Part shown: positions 33,545 through 47,239 of the stretch, piece by piece
Position numbering within the stretch: the first letter of the stretch is position 1
Layout: each line of letters opens with the position of its first letter
Origin: Harmothoe impar
Lineage: Eukaryota; Annelida; Polychaeta; Phyllodocida; Polynoidae
Assembly: GCA_947462335.1 (NCBI GenBank)
Contig: OX381707.1
Coordinates: 87,541,606-87,605,605 of the forward strand
Reading direction: 5' to 3'
DNA: 64,000 bases
The notes under the pieces: generated by a model
Told to the model about the DNA's origin: nothing
The model's database searches: none
Seen by the model: only the letters and a program-made list of their open reading frames with translations
Program-made: the position numbers and the translations under genes

Positions 33545-35390
33545 CTGCCCCGCACCCTGGGCCTTAAGATGGCTCCAGAGTGGTAAAAAGCGACCTGGAC
33601 TGTTTTCCAGGCGACACTGTACAATAATTTAAGCGCCCTGGCGACTTTCAGAAAAATATGTCTATAGCAAAAATGTTCTAAAAAAAGCGAATTGGTGACC
33701 TGAGAACTTTAATTTCGACGACTTTCCGACCTGAAGGGTTGATGGTTGACCCCTCTGCACCCCCCTTACGGCCTGGCACTGGGCACTGGCCGGACCTGCA
33801 GGCCTGACAACCGGAAGGGGTACCCACTGGAGCCGGCCTCGTGCCCCCTGTAGCCAGATCTCGGCACTCCCAATTTTTATGTTCACTTTGCCATGGTCTT
33901 ATGCACCAGTTAAGACCCTATATTTTATATAACTGTGTTCCCAAGACTTTATATTGCAATATTACACATTTATTAAATCATTTCACTTGGCCGTTTCTAG
34001 GGAAGACTTTCAAATGGGAAAATTCTTGATGGCAGAGTTCTTATGGTCGCACACACAAGATAAATGTACTTAAGCGCAGCTCTTGATCTCCTCTAGCCAT
34101 CTAAATCTGAAAACCCAATAAACCCCTGTTCCCATCTAATGGCAAAAGCCGAAATGTACCACCTGTCAGTTGGTCAGTGTGGCCATGGCTGGGTGCAGTG
34201 AATTCATGGTTTATCCTGGACGATTTTGTACATGAGCATACTAAGAGCAATTAACTGGAGGACAGGAGAAAGGCCCATATACTCCAGGTAGCATATAAAC
34301 GAGTCCAAAATACCGACTATATCAAGCCAGTTTGTAGGCACACAAGTTTGTATGATGGTATTTTCTTGTGTGATGTCTTAGCTAAAGGTAGAGCTGCAGA
34401 AAGAAGTGTGTATTTCTAATGTGCCTGCTTATGGAATGAACGACCCCCCGCTGAGAGGAAAATTGATACCTCTGAGAAGTATATCTCTAAAAGAGTAAGT
34501 AGCACTTAAGATTAACAACTTACCAGAATTCTAACATGTTTTTTTGTGCATTTAGAGCTCTTCTGGTTTTGAGAAATGAATAACTTTACCTGCCACAAAC
34601 CCCCTTATGTAACCCCCTTACATTTACTTCAACTCAATTGCATTTGCCTTGCCAGACTATTGTTTAATGTTACTCAAATTTAGTTGTTTAATGATATTCA
34701 AACTTAGTTGTTTATTTACATAAAGATAAGTATGTCAATGTGTAAGATTGAGCAGAGCCTCCCTCTCACCTTGGTGGGCTCAGCTTACCTTGACTCATTG
34801 GATGAGAGTGATTGAGGGGGTGTCCATAAGACTCATGTACTGTCAGAATAGACATATTATTAAAACACCTATAGTTGATTCTGTGTTGAAGTTTTACCCA
34901 GTAGAGTTAGGCTGTCAGTTTGCTACCCCTTATCCAGGAGGAGTTTTACGCATGTTAGTCTAGTTGTGACTACAATAGAAAGGTAGGTATGTTTAGATTT
35001 GAACGCAATTCTAATGATGCGAGTGGTTCTATATTTTGAGATATCTCTCCTGGACACACATCTAGTTTCTTCCCCATGATTACTATGTCGCGGCTAAATA
35101 GTTCCATCCTGTGTTTTTGATTGACGCTTATAATGTATCTATTTATGTGTAGGGTGGTTGATAAGATGTATTCATTCTATAAATGCTGCACAAGCCCATA
35201 TATCTAGCACAATGTTTTCTAGTGAGAAACTTAACATGAGAGATAAGAGACCCCTTACCCCTTACATTTACATAGAGATAAAGACTGAAGAAAGAAAAAC
35301 ATTGGGATGTACATTTGATTTAATTCAGCTCTTTTCTCCCCAGAGCTTCTGCCTCCAATGAAACATGTATTGAGTCACTTTGACCCGTAA
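33545..35390. other. non-coding spacer
   Basis: Starts in the GC-rich patch, then AT-rich. No gene seen. Confidence 0.4.
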
Positions 35391-35395
35391 CGTAT

Positions 35396-35453
35396 TTCTT
35401 TAAAATTGTGAGGTAGACCAGATATATCTGGTCTACCTCACAATTTTAAAGAA
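35396..35453. repeat. 58-bp perfect palindrome
   Basis: The sequence is its own reverse complement with the centre between 35424 and 35425 (gata|tatc), no spacer. Symmetry breaks at 35395/35454. Confidence 0.95.
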
Positions 35454-36124
35454 TTTAAACAACTATATTGCCCAATGTTTAAGCAGCAAACTGTACAATG
35501 TTTGGCATAGATGATGACTAGGCTTATAGTTCTAAGCTCTCAACATAACCAAACACACACCACATCATAACCCTGTCTCAGCTCTCAGTACACGACCAAA
35601 CACACACCATATCATAGACCTCAGCTCTCAGTACATAACATGACCAAAATCACCTGATGTCACAAGGATGCACCTTTAGACCGTATTTCTCTCAGTCAAA
35701 AAAGTGACTTTCCTGTTCACAAGCTGACGCGACACAACCAGACCAAATAGCATTGGTTAATGACATCACCACATAACCACACATTCCTCCATATATTAGG
35801 AGTTAATTCAGCAAAACCCAAAGAATTATTTGCACTCACAGTTTGACATTTTTGTACTTAAAATCACCACTTTGTTTGGCCTTTTCCAGGTGGTCCTGAA
35901 TTTCTAAAGCAATTTTATAATCTTTAATTAATTTAATTTATTTTATATCTATTTCCTTTTTTAAGGGAGATACTCTGGGGTCTATATGTTGGTGTTTGGA
36001 AAGCTACTCTAGCCTAGACTTGTATCCGTCTGACGATTATGACGTATCATCACTGCAGTCAGGTATACAGTCGGTATAATTCAACAACAAGAACATGGTA
36101 GAACTAATCCTCACGATTATGACA

Positions 36125-36490
36125 ATTATGGCATTTCTGACCAAGAGCTGACTTATGCAGAAAGTTGAACTACTTGGAGACAATAAACCATCTGAATAAA
36201 CATGTATTCCAAACTGTCTGTTTTACTTATTACATGTCTATTAAACTCTAGATGATTGACCGTATGTATAAGTATAATCTCACCTCCATCCATCCTATTG
36301 AGGCAATCTCATTTCTGACCAAGAGCTGACTTATGCAGAAAGTTGAACTACTTGGAGAGAATAAACCATCTGAAAAATGTGTATAGAAAACTGTCTGTTT
36401 TACTTATTACATGTCTATTAAACTATGATAGGCGGTAGACGGTATGTATAAGTATAATCTCATCTCCATCCATCCTATTGAGGCAATCTT
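36125..36490 (+). repeat. tandem duplication of about 177 bp
   Basis: The blocks beginning atttctgaccaagagctgac at about 36132 and 36309 are near-identical, each ending tccatcctattgaggcaatc. It sits directly upstream of the first coding exon at 36567 and may contain its promoter or 5' UTR. The sequence from 35454 to 36124 shows nothing else. Confidence 0.85.
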
Positions 36491-36566
36491 CTACCATTCA
36501 GACATCGTTGTCTGTACAAAGACTGACAGCAAGCATGATTCTCATCTTACTCTCTGACAGGTCACT

Positions 36567-39500
36567 ATGAAATGGAGTATCAAATATCTGTTCTTGTACA
36601 CCATCCTGGCAGTACTCTTCATGTTGGGATTCCAGCACAGCTACACGGACAAACAGAACAAGGTGATACACATGCGTAGGTTTAAGAAGAATGTTGGGTT
36701 TACGGCATACATCTTCATTTGTATCACTTGCTTATAATTTGAGACTTTATTTTTGAGTTGTGTAGTTCACATTAAAAGATCACCTTCCATGTCCTGTGAT
36801 TTAGGGTGTGTGATAAATCTGCTCATGGACAGGCTCAAATGTCTGTAGGTCACAAAACATGGGAAATCACTACGAATCAATGTCTAAAGCCCCATGACTG
36901 ATGATCAGCCAAATATTGAATGAAAAGGCCAAATTCAGACTTTAAGCTTTCTTCTCAAACCTCACCATGTTTTCATTAAACTGGTAAAAAGACCTTCATA
37001 TGGGACACAAGCTGATCGGTAAGGGTTATAAAGTTGTGATAATAAACAGTTTGTTACAATAAAGCAGCTGTTTAGAAGGCATTCCCATACGATCAACTCC
37101 CTATATGGCCCTCTGTTTCTGCCCCCTCCCCCTTCACAACCTGTACACTCAGATAACCCCTGCCTCCATATCTCACAGTAGAAGAAGGACATGATCTGTG
37201 AACATACATGGACAAAAAGCACCTGAGCCTGATTTAACCAAAGAATGCTGTATTTCACACACCCTGTGACATAACCGATGCTTGTATTGCATGGCCTGTG
37301 ACGTCATCAAAATGCAGCTTGTGTACCTTGAGAAATACTGCCTGACCTTCAACTCCTGAAATAACTCACACAACAAACTAAAACTTGTGGGCCCTCGATT
37401 ACTGTCACGTGGTCTGGTACCATGTACCCCTGTGTCACATGGTCTGGTACCAATGCACTGCTATCTGGCATAGACTGTGCACTGAGGCAGGCATGTCACA
37501 TGGTCTGGTACCATGTGTACACACCTATGTCACATGATCTGGTAGCACCTATGTCACATGATTTGGTACCTTGTACCCCTATGTCACATGATTTTGTACA
37601 ATGTACCCCTATGTCACGTGGTTTGCTGCCATTTAGCCTCCCGCCAAAAAGTTACACTTGGCATGGTAGAACTGCAAAGGGCCTCCTGCCACAACATTCT
37701 GAAACGTATTTCATTAAGTTAGCAATTAATTTGCATAAATCATGCCATAATCAATGAAGTTTGGCTTTCAAATAGTACTTGATGTGTTTTACTATGCAAT
37801 GAGCTCTTGAATGAACAGTCCTATTTTGAATAAAACATTATAAAACACATTGATGAAAAGGACATGTATTCCACATGCTGAAACAATTAGCAAATCAACA
37901 TATTTCATAACTATGAAACCTGATGAATAAATATTTTCCCATGACTGGATACAATGTTTCCTTTCATTTCTATAGCCACACTTTTTGCTGAAAAGAGCAT
38001 ACTGTGAAGCCATGAAGAGTTATAGCATTTCCTTTCTGTTTAGTAATATAAGTATCTTACATAACTCAGAGATGACTCAGCATGACTCTAACCTCATGTG
38101 TCTGTTTATGATTCATTAAGATAAAACTGAAAGTGACATCACCTGATGAAATAGACTTGAACCAAACTGTGTTTGTGACTGCCGTAGATGCTGCTCACTT
38201 TGAGGAGAGCAGAGACAGCATTGCCTCTGTACAGAAACATCTCCCAGCTTGGCATCAGATCCTGCTGTATGACTTAGGGCTGACACAGCATCAAGTAGAA
38301 ACTGTAAGTATCCATCCTTATTGTGATATTACCTCATAATATACCTCTACTTGTTATCATACATATAAACCAGAGATAATTTTTGTCAAATTCGTTTTGT
38401 CTTAGCTGCTGCATGTATGTATTATGCTGCGTGCAGTATGACACAGAGGTTAAGGCTCTACATAAGGCATTGCAATATGGGTTGTAGCACGGGTAAACAC
38501 TAATGCTGGCCCAGGAGCCAATGGCTAGCAGTTTTGGAGCTGGACCTGTGGTTTTTCTATTTGCACTGCTACAAGCCAAGGTGGCCTATAGTCAATTGCA
38601 ACAGGGTTCCTACTTTCTTCTAATGTAGCTATGAAAATCTTGAATCTAAAACATAGGCAGGTGGCTTTGTTTAGAAGCAACAGATGGCTCCCGGATGACC
38701 CGCTCTGCTTTTATCCAAAATTGGCATTCTGATAGACCAATGTATCCCACATATCATCTGAGAACATGAGATCTGACCCATTATGTGCAGGGGGGTGGGT
38801 TCACCAAATATACTTCTTAGAGCTGGTCCATTTGCTGAAGCAATTAACTTTAGCAACTGACTTATATTACAGACAGGGGATATAATGAGTAAGATGCCAG
38901 ATAAATCTCAACTTGAGCACAAGCACTCCAAAGTCACATGGAAATGAAGTATGATTATAGAATAGGTGTGCAGTGTCTGAAATATGGCCCACTCATCATA
39001 AAGTATCACGGCAATTTGTATTTCAGTGTGTAATATAATGATAGCTGCAGATAATGTGCCAGAGACTGAGCTGGTGTATAACTCCTGTACTGCATATAGC
39101 TGTAACTGGGTACCAGTGACCAACTCATGTTTTATATATATAGGGGAAACGGTAATCTTAGCTGCAGAATTTGGACCCCAAATATTTCATGGGTGTTAAT
39201 TCCTGTTATGGTGGTACACAGGCAGGGTGTTCTCTAGTGCTTATAAGTTACTCACTCCCATCCTCCATTTTAGAGAAAACTTCAAAGCCACAGCAGGGGT
39301 ACTTAACATCATGATACTGATACAGAAGGGTGATAAAGGATGTATTAGAGTTTCAATTTCCTTATTTTAGATAGGTGATAAATAGTATAGAGGAAATATG
39401 TGTTTTGGTCACTTTAACTGTGAGGAAAAGCCAGTGGCTGGGATACCTGTTGACAGCTAGATGATGTGTTCAGAAAGGCTGGAATATACACTAACGTAAA

Positions 39501-40374
39501 CGTGTGCTAACATTTCTTAATTCCCTTTTTCAGGTGAAACATTGGTGCAGAGTTATTTATGTCAAGTTTAATAAAACAAAGTATCCTCCCCATGTCTCAT
39601 CATTGAAGGGTTGTGCGTTCAAAGCTATTATCATCAAGGTAAGACAACATATAGAGCTTTTCAATTTCTGTTTAAAAAATGTAATAAAAAAATTCTGTTA
39701 CTAAGGAATTGTACCGATTTATGGCTGCTTTATGGGCCAGTGGTCTTTCCTAATCTCGAAAACAGTGACGTATAGAATACCATGCTGATAGTATTTGTTA
39801 AAATTGGCTTAGCACATTTGTCAGTGAGTATAGCTCACGGGATATCAATGCGTGATTATAACATTTCCAGGAAGTGCTCCAAACTTACGGAGGGATAGTT
39901 TGGTTTGATGCATCTATACGTTTCAGACCAAACCCCCTAGAGAGGATCGGCCCTGCTCTAAGAAGGAGTGGCATCACCACCGTCATGAAGAACGCCCACT
40001 CCACGTTTGCTGTTACCCACAAAGGGATGTACACATACCTGTCTACAAACCTGACCTACCTGCAGCAGAACCAGTTTGGGGCTGGCGTCATATTTCTACT
40101 TAGGACTAAAGATATCCTTAAAGGTGTAATCGAACCCTGGGTTAATTGTAGTCTTACAAAGGAGTGCATTGCACCTAATGGGTCAACATTTGGTTGTAGG
40201 TTTGAGAAAGACAACCTGAAGACATATGCTAACTGTCACAGATATGACCAGTCAGCTCTTACCATTATACTCTATAACCACTTCAGGGGGAACACATCGC
40301 TATTTTACCAGCCCAACACGGTCATGTCCGTCATCAGGCGCCCCACACACATGTTTAACCTACAGACTTGCTGA
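36567..40374 (+). CDS. four-exon type II membrane protein, DUF1647-like / glycosyltransferase-like
   Basis: Exons, all joined in phase 0: 36567-36662, 38121-38303, 39534-39638 and 39871-40374, giving 295 codons plus stop. Every intron is GT..AG; donors are AAG|GTGATA, ACT|GTAAGT and AAG|GTAAGA. A possible acceptor CAG just before the ATG (36558-36560) hints at a 5' non-coding exon. Residues 5-22 are a membrane anchor (IKYLFLYTILAVLFMLGF). The luminal part has QILLYDLGLT, WCRVIYVKFNK, GGIVWFDASIRF and NCHRYDQSALTIIL. This spacing fits a family I recall from nematodes and other invertebrates (DUF1647). Its fold is like a glycosyltransferase, but activity is unproven and the family name is from memory. 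Confidence 0.75.
37403..37640. repeat. imperfect tandem repeat in intron 1
   Basis: Units like tgtcacatggtctggtacca + tgtaccccta repeat about 6-7 times, with drift. It is inside the first intron of the four-exon gene. Confidence 0.8.
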
Positions 40375-43300
40375 TTGGGAAATTTATAATAGTATTGGGT
40401 GTCTAATTCAACAGTAACTCATAATAGTATTGGGTGTCTTCTTGAAATCCTGCCGGACATGAGAAATGTCACAGGTCCTGCAGAATGACCAATGACAGAA
40501 TGTTCGGCTGGGTTCCCAGGACAATTACCTACATTTTGGCTTTTGATGTGTGTGAATCAGACCATTAATAAGGGAGCTGTTCCAGGACAAAGATGAATAC
40601 AATTATTGGTATTATAATAATAACATTTCCTATAAAAGAATTGATCTATACAGCCAGTCCCTTAATGATAGAGTTTACACCTGATGAACGTATTTCCTGG
40701 AGTCTGACACTTTCTTTTTTAACTTTTTTGAAAAGGAAATTTGGAAGACATCCTCATTTTCTGAGAGTATGAATCTTCATATTAGTTAATGGGGGGGTGT
40801 CATATTAATTCTGGCCCTGCACATGTAAACTATTTTCAGTGGATGTTGATCAGTATATTAATCAGGTATAGGGATGATAATATATAGGCTCTAACTGAGC
40901 ATAAAGCGTTAATTGCGTTGATAGGATACTTCTTAAAAAGCAAAAATACTATTTTCCCTTTTCATTCTTCTTCATTCTTCAACCCAACCCCGTTCTTACT
41001 CTTTTTTTTTACACCAAAATAAGCCTAAATCTTTATGTAGATTTTGGAAACATTATTTTAATTTGTCATTAAAGTAATTGTATATTGCCCAGGTTGGTTA
41101 TTAATGTAATACATTGTTACCTATTGCTATATAAAACTTTGGTGAGTGTATTCGGTCCTGCTAAAACCTGGCATGTCCTGCGGAATTGGAAATCTGCAGG
41201 ACCAAATGTCCTGCGGGGTGAAAGAGATTTCATAAAGACTGGTATTGGGTGTCTGACTGAGAAGTAAACAAGTAAACAGGGAGGATGGGGGGGCTCCAGG
41301 TTACAGAATGTCAGACTTACAGTTGGAACAAATGGCCATACATCTATTTCTATATACCCTGTGTGGATTTTGTGTCCCATAAAGAATATCAAAACTATAG
41401 AAGATCAGTGGCTGACTCCCGAGTTCATTGCCCTGATTATTGAAAAAATTGAAATGTGTTTAAAAAAATGAATTCTATACTTGATTGAAAAAAAAAAGTG
41501 CTGTTGCTGGTGTGAAAACAGCAAGCATTCGTTGTGAATCAGATAACTATGAACAGTAATGAAATTCTGGAATGTAATATCATGTTAGAGGACAGGTATT
41601 GTTTCTATGTGCAATGTTCTTCTGTTCAGAGTAGCTGCTTGTGACGGATGATTCATTTTAAGATTGTCCTCAGTAACTTGAATACATCAATTAAAACGCA
41701 CATATCCAACCATATACACATGATGTCCAGAAAACCCAAAAAAACAGTGAATTTTCCCATTTTTAAGTAGCTATGCGACTTTGAAGAGCTCTAATGACCT
41801 TAATAGTTGGAATATCAACAAAATATTAAAAACTGCCCTCGGTAATAACACCAAAAATACATTTTAGTCATAAAAACTGAAAAGTCTACCTTATTTCCAT
41901 CCATTAATGATGTTCTGAGGAAAAGAAGCCAAAAAAGAACGTTTTTGTTCTATTCACATTCAACAAACATGAAAATGTCAAATAATTGAATGAATAAGGG
42001 GGAGACATTAGAAAAGGTCATAATGATGTATACTATTTAGAGGTTTGATTTATTTCAACTGAACTTCACAGGCTCAAAGGTTCAGTGGATCTTCCCTACA
42101 GCGACTCATTAACCTTATGCCATACAGGTATTAGAGTGCTACTATGATGACTTTCTTTTGGTATCTGGTCGCATAATCTCAGGAAAGTTGGAAAAATAAA
42201 GGAAATTTATTTTATATGACATGGTGCAGATGCTCTTAAATCATAATAAAATATACCCAGGACATGGTTAGTACATGTAGAGATAGTTTGAAGAGGTTGT
42301 GTGGAGTTTGCTAGTGATGGGAGAACTTTATGTATAATTTTATGAGAGAATTGATTGGGCTACATCTTTTTTGAGGATATTTATTTTTAGTATGCCTGAA
42401 GATACCTGTTATACTACCCTGATGTATTAAACACCAAAAAATCAATATCTGTGTATTTCCATCTCAGAATCAATCGAAATGATGAGGATTGATTCAGTGA
42501 GTGATAAAAACTGAACCGCTAGGGTTAGAGATGTTTCGAAAACTATTTCAAGGAGCCGATATATATACCTTTCAGTATAATCAACTTGTTTAAATATATT
42601 AAGAACTTTCTGGTTTGACCTTCCTGAGTTTGTGCCATCAGGGATAATCATTATTTTTCACCCCTCAATTGCCACTTTTCCAGCTTCAGAGAGCTTGTGC
42701 ACCCATTTTAACTATCATATTGTTATCTCATTGGGCACAGGTTGGGCCTTCGAAAAAAAATGAGTGTGCATGTTCGGTGAATATTTCCTCAGATGTTGGC
42801 ATGCAAATTTCGTCTTTTTCAGTTTTCTCCTTCTCAAAATTCTAGGTGAACTAATGTTTTGTTAGAGTACCCCAAACATATTGATACTAGGGCATAGGAT
42901 GCTGGTTGGTATTTGAGGTCGATAACATGTTCTATAACCCTAGGCTACCTCAAGCTCTCAAAATAACACTATATAGGTTAAAATATAAATATTATATAGG
43001 TTAAAATACTTTGTACACATCTTCTACCTCCTAACCAACCAAGGTGTGCAACCCTACACAATAGCTGTACGAAGCTGCTTAGATTAGACAGAGATGACAG
43101 CTTTGTTGTGGGCATGGTGACGGTCAGAGCTGTGTTGGCTGGTTAAGTGCGGGAGATGCTGCACAAGCTACATCTGCAAAGTGACAAAAACAACAAACTA
43201 GCTATTGTTGATGCAATTTCTCAGATTTGATGTGGAAAGAGATTGGTGCTCTAGCCAAGAATGGAAAACCCTAGTCATCATATTGACCAGCTGGCAGCGA

Positions 43301-43500
43301 TTGCTACAAATCAATATGCCAGTGCAAGAACACCACGACCATCAGGATTATCTTTCAATCTATGAAAGCTTGACTTAGCATCTTGTTTTATTCCTACAAC
43401 TTCCAGACTGCCCACATGAAGCCAAGACATGCCTCCTGATGGGTAGTGTAAGTGTTTTAGTCTCATTTTCTTCAAATTTGTACAACGGCTGACCACACAA
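40375..43500. other. non-coding spacer downstream of the four-exon gene
   Basis: Contains scattered short motifs (for example tattgggtgtct at about 40396, 40430 and 41244) but no gene. AATAAA-type signals follow the gene's stop only at some distance. Confidence 0.4.
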
Positions 43501-43507
43501 CCACTAT

Positions 43508-43760
43508 ATGTGTTCTACTTCGTTGTCCTAAATGATAACAGTTTACATGGCAACATGCAAATACAAATCCAGTGCAGAATACACTGAGACAGCAATTGTG
43601 TTAATGAAAATAAGTGTCCATTTTTTTATGTGTTCTACTTCGTTGTCCTGAATGATAACAAGATAACAGTTTACATGGCAACATGCAAATACAAATCCAG
43701 TGAAGAATGCACTGAGACAGCGAAGCATGATGTTACAAGGCCAATTGTGTCAATGAAAAT
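43508..43760 (+). repeat. tandem duplication of about 118 bp
   Basis: tatgtgttctacttcgttgt and the following agtttacatggcaacatgca block occur at 43508-43615 and again at 43627-43760, the second copy with a short insertion. Confidence 0.9.
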
Positions 43761-43989
43761 AAGTATGCATTTTAAAGCCACCTGAAACTGATCTCACATA
43801 ACAATAATGGAGACTAGAACCCTACAGCTTGACAAGCCTCTGACTTTGAGTAGTACTTTACCGTTGGTGACAAAACAATAGATGCGGAAGGGGAGGGTCA
43901 AAGGTGATCAAATGGGTTTCAAAGGACTGGAGTAGGCCTACTGATCTCTTTGTCCCTTCCCACCGCATGACATCCGTAGGCTTATTTAG

Positions 43990-43994
<5 letters not shown>

Positions 43995-44054
<60 letters not shown>
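43995..44054. repeat. (TA)n microsatellite
   Basis: About 60 bp of uninterrupted TA dinucleotides, then a few imperfect ones. Confidence 0.97.
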
Positions 44055-44058
<4 letters not shown>

Positions 44059-44525
44059 TATATCCGTCTGATGTCATGGACATGGATCAGAGATCCTACA
44101 CCGATAGTAAGATATCCAAAACACTATAATTGCTCTTATAGGTTCAAAAATGTTAGGAACTTCCCGAAAATTGATAGAAAGGTAATAACTTTATATATTT
44201 GATCAAGATAAAAAATGGGACAGTGGGGTGGAGCCTAAGTAGAGAACTCTTTTACTTTTAGGACTCAACATGTCAATAACCTTCTATATCTATTAAGATA
44301 TCAAAACAACTATAATTGCTCTCACGGGTTCATGTTAGAATGTCTGAAACTATGTTTTAGATGTCCCCCATGTCAACTGTGGTAGTTTGAGCCCATCCAA
44401 ATTAACCCGTTCTAATAATCAATAGTCAATCGATTCACCTCATCAGACAGTGTGCTGATAGTGTTGAGGTAATTAGATATTGACTACCTGTATAATGTAT
44501 GACGTCTCCCTGCCTGCCTCCATAG

Positions 44526-44651
44526 AGGGTGGAGCTTGGAATGTGAATCACAATGTGAACCACATACTGTACCACTCTACACCAGCAGACAGACCAGACA
44601 GTGCTAGTGTGGGACCCACAGTCACACACCCACATGGCACCAAGACCTCAG
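44526..44651 (+). CDS. candidate internal exon of an unidentified gene
   Basis: A polypyrimidine tract tctccctgcctgcctccatag precedes an open 126-bp stretch that ends at CTCAG|GTAAGT, a consensus donor. The translation (GGAWNVNHNVNHILYH, then PADRPDSASVG) is not recognised. The two good splice sites are the only support; partner exons were not found. Confidence 0.35.
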
Positions 44652-46730
44652 GTAAGTGTTACGTGTAGAGTCTTAGTGAAGAGTTACTGTGGCAGACAGG
44701 TGTCTAGCACCCCATCCCTATAGTACCCAGTGTATACGGGTAAGGTGGGTGTGTGGTGTATAACGCATGGGGACCTTCTCAGTGGTGAGTTTAAGAGTGG
44801 TTACAGTAGAACAAGGCATGAGATTAGCCTTAACCCTGTGCTGGGTGTGCTGGATGATTGACAGGAGGCACAGCCCCAACACAGCTGCGTCTATAGTGTA
44901 ACATGTGGTAGATTCACCGAAGACCATAAAAATAGTAATACAACCTAAAGTATATTCCCTGTCTGTGAGTACTATGATGAACATGAAGTGTTCTTCTTAC
45001 CCATAAAGTAAAGGATAGACACGTATTTCAGTCTAATCTGTGTCTAAACGTGCCCTGAAGTAGGCCTGTTTCAGGGTGAGGAGCTGATGTAGTGTGTAAC
45101 TCATTATATTGTACCTAAAGTTGGACAGGGTGGTGTCATGCAGAACACTGCTGTTCTATCTACACCCAGACAACATGATTGAACAATAAAATATATGTAT
45201 CTCAAAGTAGGTTCAAGCAAAGTAGTACATAGTCATTACCAGGAAAGAATGTCTTTCAAATATATACTATAAGTACTCTGCACTGTATCCTTTCCTCAGC
45301 CGCGAATATAAAGGAATCAATGCTAATACTCTTCCAGTAAATATGATGAAGTGCATATTACTTAATATACTGTATCAGATGCCATTGGCTAGAATATATC
45401 AATTTTAGGTTAGTATAAATGAAGAATACAGATTTTCTTTATGGAGCAGGTTCAATGAGGTTAAACATATATTTCTGCACCAGATATGTTTATTATCTTT
45501 AATAATATCCATAGCCTGGATGAGTTTTGTCATGGCTGACATACTATTATGGCAAAGCAGTCAATATTATTAATGAAAAATAAACAAAAATCAAGGTGTC
45601 TGACATCAGGTGAATTTTGGGTATTTAATCATTTAATACTTAAAATATTGCAACGATTACTAGTTGGCTATAGTGTTTGAATACCCCTCTTTTGATATAT
45701 ATCCTCAGACTAGGTCTATGTGGAATACTCGCAGAACTCCAGCTCATAAAAAAAGCTTCATATTTGCACCGCCAACGAGTGTCCAGGGTGGTGAATCTAT
45801 CCTATAGCAGTGTGTCAGACCCGGTGTTCATGAGGACATTTACCTAGGGTAAACTCGCCTATTACTGACCACCAAAATAGGCTTGGCAATAAACGTTGAA
45901 AGGTGAATTGTGCTCATACCATTGTATTAAAGGTCCACTATTATCGCATTCTAATAAATAAAACATGCAGAGTGAGAGTGTTTGACCTGTTTTGAAGAGA
46001 GACAGAGGATGATTTCTTTAGAATGTTCGACATTGAAACACAGCATGTAGGTTGGTGAATGGACTACCGGTAGTGGTTTGTGAATGGATACACATATTGT
46101 AAACGTTACTCATAATTTTTTTAGTAAAGTATTATATCCTCTTAAATTTGAGAGCTCACTAGCTACAATCTACTCATTTCACCATGAGTCAACAAGAATT
46201 TCACAATGAGTCGATCAGGCTGTACCCTGAGTCGTCCATTCATCACAATGAGAGAATCTTCTATAAATTCATTATTCATGTTATCAGAAACATCTGTCAG
46301 TGAGAGGGAGATGTATGTGGTGGTGAAGGAGAAGGGGGGGGGGGTCCCATGAGGGTGCCAGGACAATTTTAGCTAAATTAAACCTTATTAAACATGCTGG
46401 AAAATAGCTAGAAGAATTCACTGTGCATCTGCTGTATGTAATTGGAGAGAAACATTTATTACAGGGATATCAATTGAGATCGTGATATATCTCAATCATG
46501 AATACTCGAAGTCAAATTAACTAGTTGTCTAATTATGGCAAATACGGGATGAGAAAACAAACGTTTAGAGCGTTATCTTAATCTTAATCTTTAATGTCTT
46601 AATTCAGTGTCTTAATGTCTTAATTCAGAGCTGCACCACTCCATATAGTATATATGGGCAGTCGAGCAGTGCAGTGTTTCCTGCATGATCATTTACTGTG
46701 ACAATCACTTTTTTTCTGAAGTTTAGGGAT
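44652..46730. other. non-coding spacer
   Basis: No domain-bearing frame. A G-run is at 46335-46344. Confidence 0.4.
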
Positions 46731-46737
46731 AGGTGGG

Positions 46738-46855
46738 TAAGGGTTGGGTTAGGGTTAGGGTTAGGGTTAGTGTTAGAGTTGGGGTTGGAGTTGGGGTTGG
46801 GGTTGGGGTTGGGGCTGGGGTTGGGGCTGGGGTTGGGTTTAGAGTTTAGGTGTGG
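46738..46855. repeat. degenerate telomere-type repeat (TTAGGG/TTGGGG)n
   Basis: Begins ggttgggttagggttagggt and decays into ttgggg and ctgggg units. The G-rich strand is the plus strand, opposite to the array at 2.4-2.9 kb. Confidence 0.85.
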
Positions 46856-46954
46856 GGGGTGGCGACCTCTAACTTCAGGTACTGAAGTTAAGACAAAGTC
46901 TTATTAAGATAACTTACAGTGGTGCCATGTAGAGGATAGGTATCAGATGAAAAC

Positions 46955-47180
46955 TGATGAAGATAACGGCAATAGTGGTGATTCAAGATTGAGATTACGA
47001 CAGAAGTGGCGATTCAAGATTGAGATTAGGGCAGAAGTGGCGATTCAAGATTGAGATTACGGCAGCAGTGGCGATTCAAGATTGAGATTACGGCAGAAGT
47101 GGCGATTCAAGATTAAGATTACAGCAGAAGTGGCGATTCAAGATTAAGATTACGGCAGAAGAGGCGATTCAAGATTACGC
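46955..47180. repeat. 31-bp minisatellite, about 7 copies
   Basis: The unit ggcgattcaagattgagatt + acggcagaagt repeats about seven times with small changes. Confidence 0.92.
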
Positions 47181-47239
47181 CCAGAATGGGCAGCGTTTAG
47201 TGACTCAGCAGGTTTGACCCCGACGTGCATATCCTACAG

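Noticed and set aside
46698..46907. Gly/Leu repeat protein
   Set aside because: Translation of degenerate TTAGGG/TTGGGG repeats.
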